Assembly (NCBI GenBank): GCA_006503535.1
Contig: QYRS01000006.1
Coordinates: 3,658,001-3,722,000, forward strand
Direction: 5' to 3'
Source: Arthrinium phaeospermum
Lineage: Eukaryota > Ascomycota > Sordariomycetes > Amphisphaeriales > Apiosporaceae
Length of the DNA: 64,000 nt
Of the stretch, positions 42,514 through 54,533 are shown piece after piece. A model generated the notes under the pieces. The model did no database searches. It was not told where the DNA came from and saw only the letters and a list, made by a program, of their open reading frames with translations. Position 1 is the stretch's first letter, and each line of letters starts with the position of its first letter. A program made the position numbers and the translations under genes.

Positions 42514-44394
42514 CGCGTCGTGGTGATGCCCAGCAATATACTTCGAGGCCGGCTGGCGGCGTGTGTGTTCGTATGGGGTTTGGGAGGGCGGCTTGCAGAG
42601 AGGGGCATTTGGCCGTATCTCGAAACACCGGGTTTCAGGGATACGAATAGCGTCTGATGCGTCGTTGGCGGTGACGTGAGGCTGTCTTGTTTACAGTTTG
42701 GTCATGAGACAGGGGCGGTAGCTTTGCATCGGATGTTGGGACGACGGTGCGAGCTGATGGCCAATCAAAACAGCAATGGTCTATCGACATCTTGGACGTC
42801 TCTAGGAGTGATTGGCAACTACTGTTTAGCTTTTGAATTCAAGGTGCTCTAGTTCTACATGGCTTGACTGACTGGTGCCTGCCACCGGGCGGATGTCCAC
42901 CCTGCGTGACAACTCGCTGTTATCAATCCTGTCGTTGCAGTCTATAGTACGGTATTTCAGGTTGTGTATAACGTTGCTTCATCCACCGAATCGACGGCTT
43001 TCCATGATTATTCCACTTATCCGGCAGCTACTCGGCGTTTATTCCAGTGTCTCGGTAGCAATATATCGTTGATTCCACCGGGACGAGCCTGGCAATTCAC
43101 GTTTATTCCAGTTTCTCACCCAAGCCACCCACGTAAAGCCATTTGATGGCCATGATAAGACACCTGCTGAATATTGGTCCAAGTCCCTGAGATGGTTTGC
43201 TCCCCGGCGGCCCTGTTGTTGTCTGGGAAGGCCAACTTCGGACTAGCTCCGGCTTAGCTCGGGACTACCCCCCGGCGGCATCGGGTTGGCAGGATTATGT
43301 TCCTCGTGCAGATCCCGCCTTGCTTACCACGGCGAGGAAAGAAAACGGACTCTCAGCCCAGGTCCGGCCCAGATTGCCTGACATGTGACACCGCGCTTTC
43401 CCCGGTCGCAAGGGGGGAGTCCGATGAAGACCGGCCACACACGGTTTCGCAAAGCAACGCTTCTAGTCCCCGCCGCCGCCGACCTCCCGGCCGCATGAGC
43501 CCCATGAGCACTTGCCCTCCTTTCCTCTTCGTCCTCTTTCGACACGATCGCAAATTCCACATATGCTTCTTTTCTTGGATTCCGATGATTCTCGCCAAAA
43601 TGATCAATGCTTGGCAGAGGATCTAGGCCTCTATAGAGGATATCTCCAACTGCGCGATAGCTTTGCTTGTTCTATTTTTAACATCATGGCTGTCAACTGC
43701 CCCTGAACGGCTTCCGACGAGGCTTGGCACCCGGACCATCCCTTGCGACTCAGCCTTGGCTTTCCTGTCAAACTTTGGTTCTGCGAGCATATATATTAAT
43801 ATGTTTGCTATGCCTGGCACATTTATCCCTCCTATCAGTGCGCCCCAAATTCCCGACGGCTAAATACCCACGCGTGACGACCATGCAACCCTGTGCAGTC
43901 GTCCCGCTCACTGGCCCATCATCTCGATCGGAGGTAAATCCAGCAAGCAATGAAATGAAACGATATTTTGAGTACGAGCGACCTGTATACCTGAAGCGGC
44001 AACAGCTCCCACGAACCCGAAGATCAGCTATGGCCGCCACAGGCTGGAGACACCTGCCTCAAATAAAGCCCCCAGGGACGAATTGAGCCATGCAGCTTGT
44101 TTTATGAAGACTCATCTATTCCACGTTCCAAGGAGTTCTTTTCGAACCAATCAGCCGCGCCTGTTTCGAAACGCAGCCGGCAATCAAGAGCACGCCTTGC
44201 ATCTGCAGAAGGTGAGTAGATAAAGCATGATGTAACTGTCGCAGGCAAACACGACTCGGTGGAAATGCATGGCCATTACTAACCTTCGCTTGACAGTACA
44301 TTGACTCTACAGCTGAAGGATTTCAATTGGATCTTTCGCTTTCAATTCACGTCCTCCTAATTCGCCTCTTTCAAATCCCAACAACTGGCCCAAG
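42514..44394. other. Intergenic, no gene seen
   Basis: Divergent region of about 1.9 kb between the ectodomain protein (minus) and the AA8 cytochrome (plus). Open frames lack coding signs. No TATA near 44395 is convincing. Confidence 0.5.
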
Positions 44395-45180
44395 ATGCAT
44401 TTCAATCTGGGCGCCGTATGCACCGCAACGCTGCTGGCTCTAGGTAACAATACCCCGCGCTGTCTTTCTCTTGGTCATGCTTACCGCGACTGACTTGGCA
44501 TACCGTCTCCAGTCTCTCCCATCGCCCGTGCCGCCGACTCGGTCGCGTACAAGGACCCCGAGACGGGCTTCACGTTTGCGCAGTTCAACGCGCAGTACGT
44601 GATCGGCAAGTACATCACCTACCGCATCGCGACGCCCAGCAACGTGGCCCAGGGCACGCCCTACGACGTTGTCGTGCAGGTGGCCGCGCCCGTCGACGTG
44701 GGCTGGACGGGGCTCGCCTGGGGCGGCTACATGACCTTTAGCCCCCTGACGGTGGCCTGGCAGAACGGCAACTCGGCCACCGTCTCGTCGCGCTACGCCA
44801 CGTGAGTTTCCTTTGCCTTTCAACACCACCAAGTATTTCAGCTAAGTCTATGACCCAACAGCGCCCACCAAGCCCCGTCCATCTACAACGGCGCCACCTA
44901 CACCCTCCTCAAGAAGGGCACCCACGTCAACAGCACCTACTGGCAGTACACGGCCAAGTGCACGGGCTGCACCGCCTTCACGGGCTCGGGCAGCCGCAAC
45001 GTGACGCTCAACCCGACGGGCGAGAACCGCGTCGCCTTTGCCTACTCGCGCTCCAAGCCCAGCAACCCCGGCTCGAGCAACTCCAACATCAACGTCCACG
45101 ACGTCACCGCCTCCTGGACCGTCGACTTTGGGTCCGCCGCCAACGCCAACTTTGCCGAGTTGGTGCAGAGGAACGCTTGA
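44395..45180 (+). CDS. Free-standing AA8 cytochrome b domain (CDH cytochrome-like)
   Basis: Three exons, 44395-44443, 44513-44801 and 44862-45180, with 69- and 60-nt introns, give 218 residues. A signal peptide covers about 1-23. The rest is a single AA8 iron-reductase/cellobiose-dehydrogenase cytochrome domain, with M90 (WGGYMTFSP) and H192 (NINVHDVTASW) as the likely axial heme b ligands. Their spacing is close to the Met/His pair of Phanerochaete CDH. Two cysteines (C146, C149) form a probable disulfide. Unlike cellobiose dehydrogenase there is no flavin dehydrogenase domain and no CBM1, so electrons must come from elsewhere. Such proteins are candidates for electron shuttles to LPMOs; two AA9 genes lie in the window. 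Confidence 0.88.
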
Positions 45181-45580
45181 TGGGGAGGGGATGTGGTTGT
45201 TTTGGCGAAGAAAGTGAGAGAAGGGATTTGAGAGATCATACACGCATACATGTCACGTTAGTTTCTTATTCGAGTTTGGTTCGAGCAATTGTACATATGA
45301 TAGAGTTGAAGTTTACGTGTCCATGTTAGTCGGTCGGCTCACTCATTAGAGCCACGTGCATCTAAATCACATCATAGTGTCTGAAAACCAAGTGAGATCA
45401 AGTCTAAAATAAAGTCTGTATAGAGTACGACTCTGTAATACTACGTCCTAGTGAGCGACGAAACATGTTTCCCGTCATTGCATCATCACATCCGCCGAAA
45501 ACATCTTCTCCTCGGTGATTCTTTCGACTGAAGCGCCTACCATCGCCTGTGTAAGTCTTTCTGCCGCATCTTAACCGGGC
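45181..45580. other. Intergenic between convergent genes
   Basis: 3' regions of the AA8 and DUF1996 genes. No coding signal. Confidence 0.5.
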
Positions 45581-46822
45581 TCATGCCTGCTCGGAGGCCA
45601 TCTCGCCCATGGGGATGGATTTCAGGTCTGGTATTGTACGCATTAGCATTGCGGACATTGAGTGAGAACAGTGTGACGAGTGCTTACATCCGTCCACGGC
45701 CTCTGGGGCCTGCTGGGGCTTGGTGCAGGCATTGTACACGGCCGGCTGCTGCTTGTGGATGCCGGCCCGCGGGCAGTCGCGGTCGAGGTTACAGTTGTTG
45801 TCCATGGCCTTCTGCAGGGTGTCGTCCTTCCAGCCGAAGAGGTAGTCCCCGTGCGCGGCGGAGCCCCTTGAAACTCGTTAGTCAGGCCCGTTCTTCATCA
45901 TGACTATCACCTCCCATAAGTAGCTTCGACTTACCCGAGCTGCGTGCTGTAGACGAAGGGGTTCTTGCCGTCGGTGGGCCACATGCTCTGGTCCATAAAG
46001 GTCGACGTGTTCCACATCAGCTCGTACATGATCTGCGGCAGCTTGACGGGGTGCGTGGCGGGGCAGCGGCCGCCGCCCGAGGCCCCGGTGCCGCTGTAGG
46101 CGACGTGGCTCTGGTGGTCGGGGCTGTCGAGGTTCTGGCCGTCCCAGCACGTGGGGAAGATGATGGTCTGGCGCACCATCTTGCACTGGTTGCCGTAGGG
46201 GATGTCGACCGTGTCGGCGCCGGTGCAGGGGGCGCCGCCCGTGAACTGGTTGTCGTTGGTCGACTGCCAGCAGCGGTGGCAGATGTTGCCCCGGTTGACC
46301 TTGCTGTTGTCCGTGTTGGTGGCCGAGCCCGCGAGCATGCGGAAGCCCTGGTGTAAGTTAGTGAGCAGGGGTCCTCATTGCAACAAAAGATTCATTGGTT
46401 AAAGTCACCTTCTTAAAAGCCGTGACCTTGCCGCTGGGAATGTAATACACGTCGAGCCCGCCCTTGTTGACGAGCTGCCCCTGCGGCCCGCCGTTGCCGA
46501 CCTGGGGCACGCGGATGACGGAGCCGTTGCGGTGGCGGAAGAACATGACGGCGGTCCAGTAGTTGGAGAAGTCCTCGGCGAAGCTGCAGCTCGTGCACGT
46601 CGACAGCGCCGCCAGGTCGTGCGTCTCGGGCGGCATCGACACGTTGAACGAGTCGCCGCCCACAATCTGGTGCAGGTGCGGCGTGTACTTCATCCCCGGG
46701 TTCACCAGCGGGTCCGTCCGCTCCACCACCAGCTGCGAGCACGCGAACCGCAGCATGTTGAACTGCGCCGCCGCCTGCTGCGTCAGGGCCGCGGCCGCCG
46801 CGAGCGAGGCGAGGAGATGCAT
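45581..46822 (-). CDS. Secreted DUF1996 protein
   Basis: Four exons (46822-46409, 46347-45935, 45866-45688, 45627-45581) with GTGACT, GTAAGT and GTAAGC donors give 350 residues. The signal peptide is about 1-19. The mature start FNMLRFACSQLVVERTDPLV and the motifs NPGMKYTPHLHQIVGGDSFN, GFRMLAGS, FPTCWDGQNLDSPDHQSHVAY and GDYLFGWK define the DUF1996 family, found in many biomass-degrading fungi. Conserved His, Asp and Cys residues suggest an enzyme, but no activity is assigned by sequence. The typical C-terminal extension or CBM1 of some members is missing. The neighbouring AA8 and AA9 genes suggest a role in extracellular lignocellulose use, which is inference. Confidence 0.9.
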
Positions 46823-47681
46823 GGTGTTTGGGTTGTAGTAAGGATTTGAGTTTTGCTCTAGGTAATGCTCTTCTATGCCAGATCAACGTTGAGCTTGTCA
46901 GACGAGACCCTTGACTCGACGATGGCGGGCCGGAACCTTGAGCCTATTATCAACTTCCTCGACCAAATCGTCTCCCAATTGCCGACGCTCTCGAGCATCT
47001 GCACCCAGCCTACCCAATATCGGGCAATCAGAGACCCCATTCCCCCGATATGGCTGTGGACCAATAGTTGCCGTACTAATGAACTGCCGATCGCCAGAGG
47101 GTTGATGGGCGATCCCAGCCAAGCCCGGCTGGCCTTCTCGAACCAGCCATGCTTTACCCGGCCATTTACCCTCCGTACTAGAAGGGCAAGACAAACTTCT
47201 GTCAACCTAATTTTGGCCACCGCAATGCAACGCTGGAGGTTCTCGGTCACACGGGCGTATATTGCTTTGCCGCCCGTGACTCTTGAAGGGTGCATGATCG
47301 GCGCCAACATTGTTGCTTAGGCACGTGGCCCTGGTGGACGGCACCCGCGCAGAAACCTCGAAGCGGGAAGTCGGAATGCTACCAGCCTAGTTTGGCACGT
47401 GCATAGTCCACGATGTGGCATACACCAAGCCGGCTCGGGGGTTTGTGCAACAGGTGTAGATTGGGAGGCACCTGTCACGTCTTAGTCTTTCTAGAAGGCC
47501 CGAAGCGCAATATCCTGCCACTGACTGTAGATGAAGGCTTCGTAATCGGCCATTTTGATCATGTACGCTATATGAAAGCCAAGACACGCCGATACATTGA
47601 GCGAATCCAAAAAGAAAAAGAAAGAAGAAAAAGAACTCGACGGCCGTGAACAGCTTCCTCCCTGACGGCCCCTAAATTTGC
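46823..47681. other. Intergenic, no gene seen
   Basis: Promoter of the DUF1996 gene and flank of the tRNA. The frame at 46865-47320 lacks codon bias and is not supported. Confidence 0.5.
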
Positions 47682-47686
47682 AAAAA
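47682..47686 (-). terminator. Pol III T-run after tRNA-Arg
   Basis: A TTTTT run on the minus strand 11 bases past the tRNA 3' end fits RNA polymerase III termination. Confidence 0.6.
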
Positions 47687-47697
47687 GTGAGGTTGTA

Positions 47698-47768
47698 GGT
47701 CCGCCTGGGGCTCGAACCCAGAATCTCCTGATTCGTAGTCAGACGCCTTACCATTGGGCCAACGGACC
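47698..47768 (-). tRNA. tRNA-Arg (anticodon ACG)
   Basis: 71 nt read as a complete cloverleaf. The acceptor stem GGTCCGT pairs with ..CGGACC, with one G-U at the base. The D arm contains GG in the loop. The anticodon stem-loop CTGACTACGAATCAG carries ACG, and the T arm CTGGG-TTCGAGC-CCCAG is intact. It has no intron. ACG is read as ICG after editing and decodes CGU/CGC/CGA. A and B box sequences are intact. Confidence 0.93.
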
Positions 47769-48021
47769 TTTGAGGAGGTGTTTGAAAACGTGGATGGCGG
47801 TTTTGTGCTTATTGACATCATTATTGGAATGGTTGACGAGTGCGATGGATTAGACGAGGGCTGCTTTGTCGGCGGCACAAAAGGGTTGGACACGAACGGC
47901 TAGCTGGGATGCACCTAGCACGAGTCTTTGTAGCCCGGCTTATGATGTGAATGAGGCGGCAGGAAAGAAGATACAAGTCAGCCCGTCAAAGCAACCATGG
48001 GATTTGAAGTTACAGTCTAAA
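47769..48021. other. Short intergenic, 253 bp
   Basis: Upstream of the tRNA and 3' flank of the amidohydrolase gene. Nothing seen. Confidence 0.4.
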
Positions 48022-50074
48022 CTAGCCATGGTGTTCGTGTGAGCAGTGTCCCCGCCTCCGCAGCCTGGACACAGCCGCCACTCCCTCCTCGGACAGGCCC
48101 CTGCGATCGAAGCCGCCGATGGCTCTGCTGCCTAGTTGGCTGACCCCGTCATTCTGCTTCAGATTCGGGAACGTCGGCGTGACCCCGAATGCCGCCTGCG
48201 CATCGTCGGCCGCAAAGACCACCTCGCCGCCCACCATGGTCAGCAGGACCCGCTGTCTCCCGATCTCCTCGGCGGGGACCTCGAAGTAGTTCTTCTCCAG
48301 CACCACGAGGTCGGCCAGTTTGCCCACCTCGAGGGAGCCAATAGACTCCTCGGCGCGGAGGAACCGCGCGCCGTTGACGGTGATGGCCCGCAGCGCCGAC
48401 TCGCGCGGGATGGGATCGCCGGGGAAGATGCCGTCGTAGGGGGCCCCGAAAGAAGCCGGGGAGTTGGGGTTGGTCGGATCGCCCGAGCGTGTCACGGCGA
48501 CCTTGAGGGCCAGGAACTCGTCGAGCGGGTCGATCTAGTCTACAGTTAGCATGCTCCCCCCTTGGATGATTGGCAATCCCGAGTTAACTTACCGGCCAGT
48601 CGCTGCCATACACAATCGGCCTCCCCGCCTCTTCGATTCTCCGGTGCGCCTGCAAGTTCCCCCGGCGGTAGTCCCCGAGCGTCGCAAACGTGGAGGGGAT
48701 GTAAAAGGAGCTCAGCTGCGCCCACTGAAAACTCATGATGGCGTCGACGCCCAGCTCGGCGAACCGGGCCCAGTCGTCCTGGTGCGAGAGCTCCTCGTGC
48801 GCCAGCCCCAGCCGGAACCGTTCCTTCTTGTCGGGGTGCCTCGCGAGGAAGGCCTGCGCGGCGTCGAGGCCGTAGCGCACCGCGAGGTCCCCGTCGGCGT
48901 GCAGCTGCGCGTCGACCCCCGCGAGGAACAGGCCCTCGAGCGCGGCGGACAGGATCTCCCGGCTCCAGTAGGGGGCGTTCCGGGTGCTCGGGTCCGGCGC
49001 CCACGCGCCCTCCGCGTCTGACTCGTTCAGCGGGTTCCAGTACGGGTCCACGACGGCCGCCGTCCGGGCCGGGTACGTGATGACCCCGTCGAGGAACATC
49101 TTTACGGCCTGCCACTTGAGCGTCGGCTTCGGGCCGATGGTCGAGTTGTCGTGCATGGATCTTATGGCCGCCACGGAGTCGGCGACGAGCTCTTCCACAT
49201 CTTGCACCGACGCGGGGGGCTGGATGGAGTAGTCAAAGTAGGCGCGGGCGGTCAGCTCGCCGCTCGCCCGCAGCTGGCGGAACAGCGCGGAGTGGTCCGG
49301 GCCCGCCGACGCCTCCTGGGACGTGGTGATGCCGGCCTGGCGCAACAGGCGGAGAGCGGCCCGGCACGCTTCCAGCCTCACAGCTTCGGTCGGCGGGGGA
49401 ATCCTGACCAGCTCGCGGCCCGCGGAGTCTTGCAAGACGCCGGACGGTTCTTGGCCGCCCGGGAGACGTTCGATCTTTCCTCCGGGGGGATCGGGGGTAT
49501 CCGCCGTGATGTCGGAGAGGGCCAACCCCCTAGAGTTGAGCAGGTTGGTATGGTAGTCGCTGGACCGGATGGTAATGGGGCGCTTGGTCCGGAGCGTGTC
49601 CAGCTCGCGCTTGCCCACCTGCCCGCTCTTGGTGACCAGGCTGGGGTAGTCGAGATTGACCACCTGGACCCAGTCATCGTCGCCCGCCGTCTCGCCGTCG
49701 CCGTCGATGCAGCCCTGGATGTGGGCAAGGAGCTGGTCGATGTCGACGGGCTGGTAGTTCATGTCGCAGTTGAGGAGGTCCAGGCCGCCCGTGAGCACGT
49801 GCATGTGGGCATCGACGAGGCCGGGCATGAGCATGCGCCCCTCGAGGTCGACCACTTTGGTGTCGGCGCCAATGAGCGGCTCGATCTCCGCATCCTGGCC
49901 AATGGAGGATATGTAACCTTCTCGGATGGCCAATGCTGCCGCGACGCTCGAGGTTTCGTCGAGGGTGTAGATGCTGCCATTGCGGAACACGAAGTCGGCG
50001 GGCGCTGCGCCGGCCATAGGGACGAGGCAAAGTCCGAGAACCGCGAGCCGACTAAGCCCGTTCGCGAGTGTCAT
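48022..50074 (-). CDS. Secreted amidohydrolase, YtcJ-like
   Basis: Two exons, 50074-48593 and 48534-48022, around a 58-nt GTAAGT...TAG intron give 664 residues. The signal peptide is about 1-23 (cleaved near AGA/A). The metal-dependent hydrolase core shows H90-M-H92 (VDAHMHVL), a Lys in WQAVKMFLDGVI, a His in DAQLHADGDLAVR, HEELS and a late Asp in YGSDWP, the usual amidohydrolase ligand order. The C-terminal part has the ADLVVLEKNYF strand pattern typical of YtcJ/LAF3-type proteins, ending with a basic Cys/His-containing tail. The family hydrolyses cyclic amides or formamides; the substrate here is unknown. The secretion signal is unusual for this mostly cytosolic family. Confidence 0.88.
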
Positions 50075-50596
50075 CTTGTGGGACGTGGTCGCACAGCGAG
50101 TGAGCAATCTTGGTCAAGGCCACCGCAATTTGCTGGTACCGAACACGAGGAATGAAGAAGCCCCTTTCGGGTTTCCTGGATCGCTGGAGACGGCCATGAC
50201 GTTCGTTTTTCCCGCAACACTGTACGAGGCTTGGCAATCAACGCGATCAACCCCTCAGTCAATAGTGCGCCCCGAATGCACATTATCCGGCATGGCATAA
50301 GCGACTTTCGATTGATGTCTTTTTGTGATGCTCACCTCGGGGGCTTTTTCCCGAGGCTCTTCGAAGTGTTCCCCGCAGTTGACCCCACATGGGGAGATAA
50401 GCAAAGACAGGGGATTGGCCCGCTAATCAACGGCCCCCTTTCTTGGCAGCTGGGGACGCCTCAACCATTACGTCTCTTCACAATGTTATTGCAGTAGTAA
50501 TCGTTCATTCCACTGCTGTGGAATGGAATAATGGGATAATAAATACAGAGGTCGATGGAAGAGGTACAATTTATTCCTGCGGCCGATTGCCGTTGA
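50075..50596. other. Intergenic, 522 bp
   Basis: Promoter of the amidohydrolase and 3' flank of the next minus-strand gene. The end is AT-rich. No gene seen. Confidence 0.45.
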
Positions 50597-53500
50597 CTAG
50601 GTACTTTGTACTTGTTCTACCGTGGACAAATTCACTTCCCGGGAGTCCAGCTCCACAGGTGCCGCTATCTCGCTCGGGTTCTCTGGCTGCACGGGAACGG
50701 CGCGTGTAAGATCAGGCCGCGGCTCATCTCCTGCTTCGTCTTGTTGCGTGTATGGCCCAGCTACGGCTTTGGGGCCGTAGTAGTCGTAGACAAGGCCGCT
50801 CCGGTGCGGTTTGGACGGGCCTGATGGTCTCCAGCTACCGAGCAGCCTATTGTTGTTGACGGGTGGATGCGCGTTGGATATGGCGTCTCCGGCATCGAGA
50901 GTCTGGTCCTCGGAATGCTTAGATCTGCTTCTCCTTCGCGGTACGCGAGAGACTGCTTCCCGCATTGCGGTGATGAAGAGAAGCGTCTTGCGTCTGTATC
51001 TGTTGTCACCTCGTCTCAGGTGAGGCCTGTCGTTGTCGGGTGTGTCGCTAGACTCGTAACCCGAATCGTTCTCAGACTCGTGACCCGTGAGATCTCCTGT
51101 TGTCTCTCTTGGTTCACGTCTTGGTGGTGTACTTTCACTTGGAGTTGCTGGCTTAGGGCAAGTGGTCAGCTCCTGGCCATCGGTCGGACTACGGATTTCC
51201 AATGGAGGATCAGGTGTCACGGTGTACGTTCTCCCGAGCTCAGGTGAAACCAGCCCCGTGGCAAGGAGTTGCGGTGGTATGTATCCCGTTAGAGAGTCCA
51301 GGGGGCTGTAATCCAGAGGGAGTGACGATGATGAAAGCGCTTCGAGGGGTCTGGTGGTCCCTGTATGAGTGGCATCTCTTTGCAAAGCATTTTCCTCGGT
51401 AGGAGGCTCGACTTTGGGGCAGGCCGACCCAGCATCCGGTAACTCGTAGATCGAAGTATCCCACAGCTCAGCCAGGACTGTCTCAGGTGACTGGTGTGCT
51501 GCCTCGAATGCCATACCAGGCCGCGTGAAAGTTGGCGTAGACGGCATCCCTTCCCAGCTGAATCTACGCCGAAGAGGTGGAATCTCTTGGTGGTGGTCGA
51601 TCAGGTTTGTTGCAATACTTGGACCCTGCATCTTCTCGTGTCTGCTCTTTTTGGTCTCGGGGTTTGACCATGCTCTCAACAAGTGGAAGACTCTTTTCTT
51701 TGTTGCGCTGGTCTTCCGCGAGGAATGGAAAGCAGGTTCTGCGGTATTGTTGTCTGTTGGCGCTGCTTTCTTGAGTGTGCGTCTGCTTCTCCTTGCATCC
51801 GGGAGTTCGGTAGCTTCCGGGCTGGGCTGGCCTTTCTCATTGACGGGAGAGGTTTCGGGTGCTCCAGGCGGGGTGTCACGAGTTAGTGACACACGATGCA
51901 TAAGCCGCTTGAGTTGAACGAGTCTCTCCGAGCCCTGGCGAGTAGGTCCGCCACCATTAGACGCGCCGCTCCTGTTGGCTGATTGCTCATCCAAGTCCAT
52001 ATCAGCAATTGCAGAGTCCCCGTCACTGTCCCTTTCGTACTGAGCCAAACGTCTCTCCAGTGGTGTTTCTTGGACAGACCCGTACGGTTCCCAAAACCTA
52101 CGCACGAGAAAGGGCGAGTGGGGCTCGTTCAAGGTCCCGAAAAGCTCGCCCAGCAGCTCGGGGCACCCTCCCACGAACGTACCGGCAGTCGGAAGACTCT
52201 CTTGGAGTGACAGGCTGGGATACTGTTCTTCAATGGCACCCGCGAGGAGCTCTTCGCCCGATAGACGGTAGGAGATGTAGAACAACCTTAGAATGTCTTG
52301 CTTCCCCGGATACGTTGAACTGCCTTTCTTATTAGAAGTGGATCCGACCAGCTTGCCGATCATTTGGGCTTTGGAGAAGTCGAGCGTATGCATGTAGCTC
52401 AGTGCCAAGGCAAAGAGAAGCTGGTCGGCAACCGTCCGCTTGGTTCCCCTGTACTCGGCAATGTCGATGACGGACGCCTGGAGAGCCTCCGACTGTTTGC
52501 CCAGCAGTATCCCGCAAAGGGCATGCTGAGTGCGAAGGCGGCTGTGGTGGGCGTCTTCGGGCCCCGTCATCTTGTACCGTGCCAGCGCCTGCTCCAGCAT
52601 GCCTTCGGCTTTCGCGTAGTCGAGCTCGCGGATCGCCTTCTGGGCCATCTTCACCAGCCCGGCCGAGACTAGTTGGTTGAAGTCCGTGTCGAATTGGAGG
52701 AGATAGTCTTCGTCGGCCACCAGCTGAGCGTCCCCACAACTTCCTGGGGTCGAGTTGGTTTCCTCAGTCGCATTGGACCGGGCCAGGGAATTGGAGCGAC
52801 TCAAGTACCCTTGACGTTGGACGAAGGACTCCATCTGTCGTCGTTTCTCAAGAGTGACCCGGGGACCAGATACCGACTCGGCGGCAGTGTGGTATACATC
52901 CGGATCAACAAGCTGGTGAGTATCCGCACCGCCATATATCGTGCTGGCTTTGCTGCTGGCGTTGCTATGGAAGTCCCGGGCCGCGCTGAGGAGACCCTCG
53001 AGATTCCTGAGCAGATGTTTGTCAGATCTGTCGATGGTGCAGGAATCCAAGTCGCGGGCGGCTCGATCCGAGCTCTCCAGATCTTGTTTCAACCGTCTCA
53101 GCTCACGCAGGGTCCGATCGTGGGAAGTGTTGCTCCGGAGAGATAGAGATCTTGGGACAGTTAGCATGGGCTTTCAGCAGCCAGCAAATAGAAACTCACA
53201 CGTTGATGATCTGTAGCAGCGTCTGCAGCGACAATGCCGACACGTGAATCTTATCGCGGAAGGATGCAGCTTCGGTAGAATGCAGGTGCATCTGCGTCGT
53301 CATCCTAGCCCTCCGGAAGATGGAATTGCTTCTAGACAGGCCCCCTATGCGCCCAACCAGGGCGCTCAGGTCGTCAATCGTATGCTGGCAGTCTGTGATG
53401 GCAAGCCGGCTCTGGTCCCAGACGGTCTCGTCTATCGCGGCCAAGGCGAAGGGATGACGGCGGCAGTCTTGGAACGTGCGGCTAATGGACTGGAGGAACC

Positions 53501-53636
53501 CGGTGAGGGCGCTGAGCTCCGTGCAGAGAGCGGCATATCCCGAATCGGCATGGCGGATCGATTGCAAGAATCGGTAGACCTTGATGGTGGTGTCTACCAG
53601 CGTGATGACCGACGTGGTGATGGACAGAGGGTCCAT
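50597..53636 (-). CDS. Fungal_N-domain protein with TPR-like region, no NTPase
   Basis: Two exons, 53636-53200 and 53150-50597, give 996 residues. The intron acceptor CAAG lies close to its CTAAC branch site. Residues 1-145 (MDPLSITTSVITLVDTTIKV...) match the helical Fungal_N (HeLo-like) domain that heads many fungal STAND/NLR proteins. Next comes a helical segment with repeated A-E/L-Y patterns (AIRELDYAKAEGMLEQALARY, TRTQHALCGILLGK), likely tetratricopeptide-like. The rest (from about 400) is Ser/Pro/Arg-rich and disordered, with several RRRSR-like basic clusters. No P-loop (GxxxxGKS/T) or NACHT/NB-ARC motif is present. It may be a signalling adaptor, or an incomplete relative of an NLR. 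GC3 is moderate. Confidence 0.75.
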
Positions 53637-54533
53637 TGTGGTGTGCTATCACCTCTTGCGCGTACTTTGATCAATTCTTTGCTGGGTAAGTCTGGAGACG
53701 GCGATCTTGGTGACAGGTTGTGATACGATACGCGAGACGCTACTCCAACGACTGTGTTGTTGTTTATCCAGTACTGATCAATTGAAGAAACCACCAACTC
53801 ATGAAGGATTGCTGCCCCAGGCGTGGTGTGACTTCTCAGCTGTGCCGCTGCAGCCCCCCTGGAGATGCTGCTCTAGCTTGCGGCTGTGTGGCGGCGCATG
53901 CTGACGGTGACTGCGGATAAGCCAATGAACCAATCAAAATGAAGGAAAAAAGGCCCCTGCATGAGGACGCGTCTGCATCTGACTTGATTATGGCGATCAG
54001 AAGGCAGTGAGCCAAAGAGGGAACCCGTTTGTAAGCTCATATCTCTACAGGTCGATTGAAGCCTGAGAGAGCAAGCGTCATTGGTCACTTTGCCATTGCT
54101 AAGCAGTTCGTCAAAAGCAGACATGGGAGAGTGGCCCATTCTCCATAATATATGCTTATGTCCTCCCTATCGGTATGCTTCGGATCAGTATCTCATGCAT
54201 GTAGCTCCCAATGAGGTATGTCACGTGCCAAGGGGACTTACATGAGGCAGTTGTGGTAGTTCATTGCGAGATCGTTGGAACATTGACGCAGTTTCATTGG
54301 AAAGAAACCACTTACACGGGGGAATGTCGTTCGCAGGGGCGGACAAAATCGGACCGTCTGCCCTACTACACACGATCTGCCACGGGAATGTCTCGGGTCT
54401 TTGTGCAACGTCAACTGCATATTTGGATCTGTCGGTCCTGAACCTCGCGCTTGATTGAATTCCCCCCTCATTAACCCCTTTTCAATTGACCAAAAACAAC
54501 AGCCCATTCAATCATCCCGCCTCAACACTCGAG
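53637..54533. other. Intergenic, divergent region of 897 bp
   Basis: Upstream of the Fungal_N gene (minus) and the epimerase-like gene (plus). Open frames lack support. Confidence 0.5.

Noticed and set aside
46865..47320. 151-codon plus-strand frame near the DUF1996 promoter
   Set aside because: No credible start context and no motif; it overlaps the promoter region of the minus-strand DUF1996 gene.
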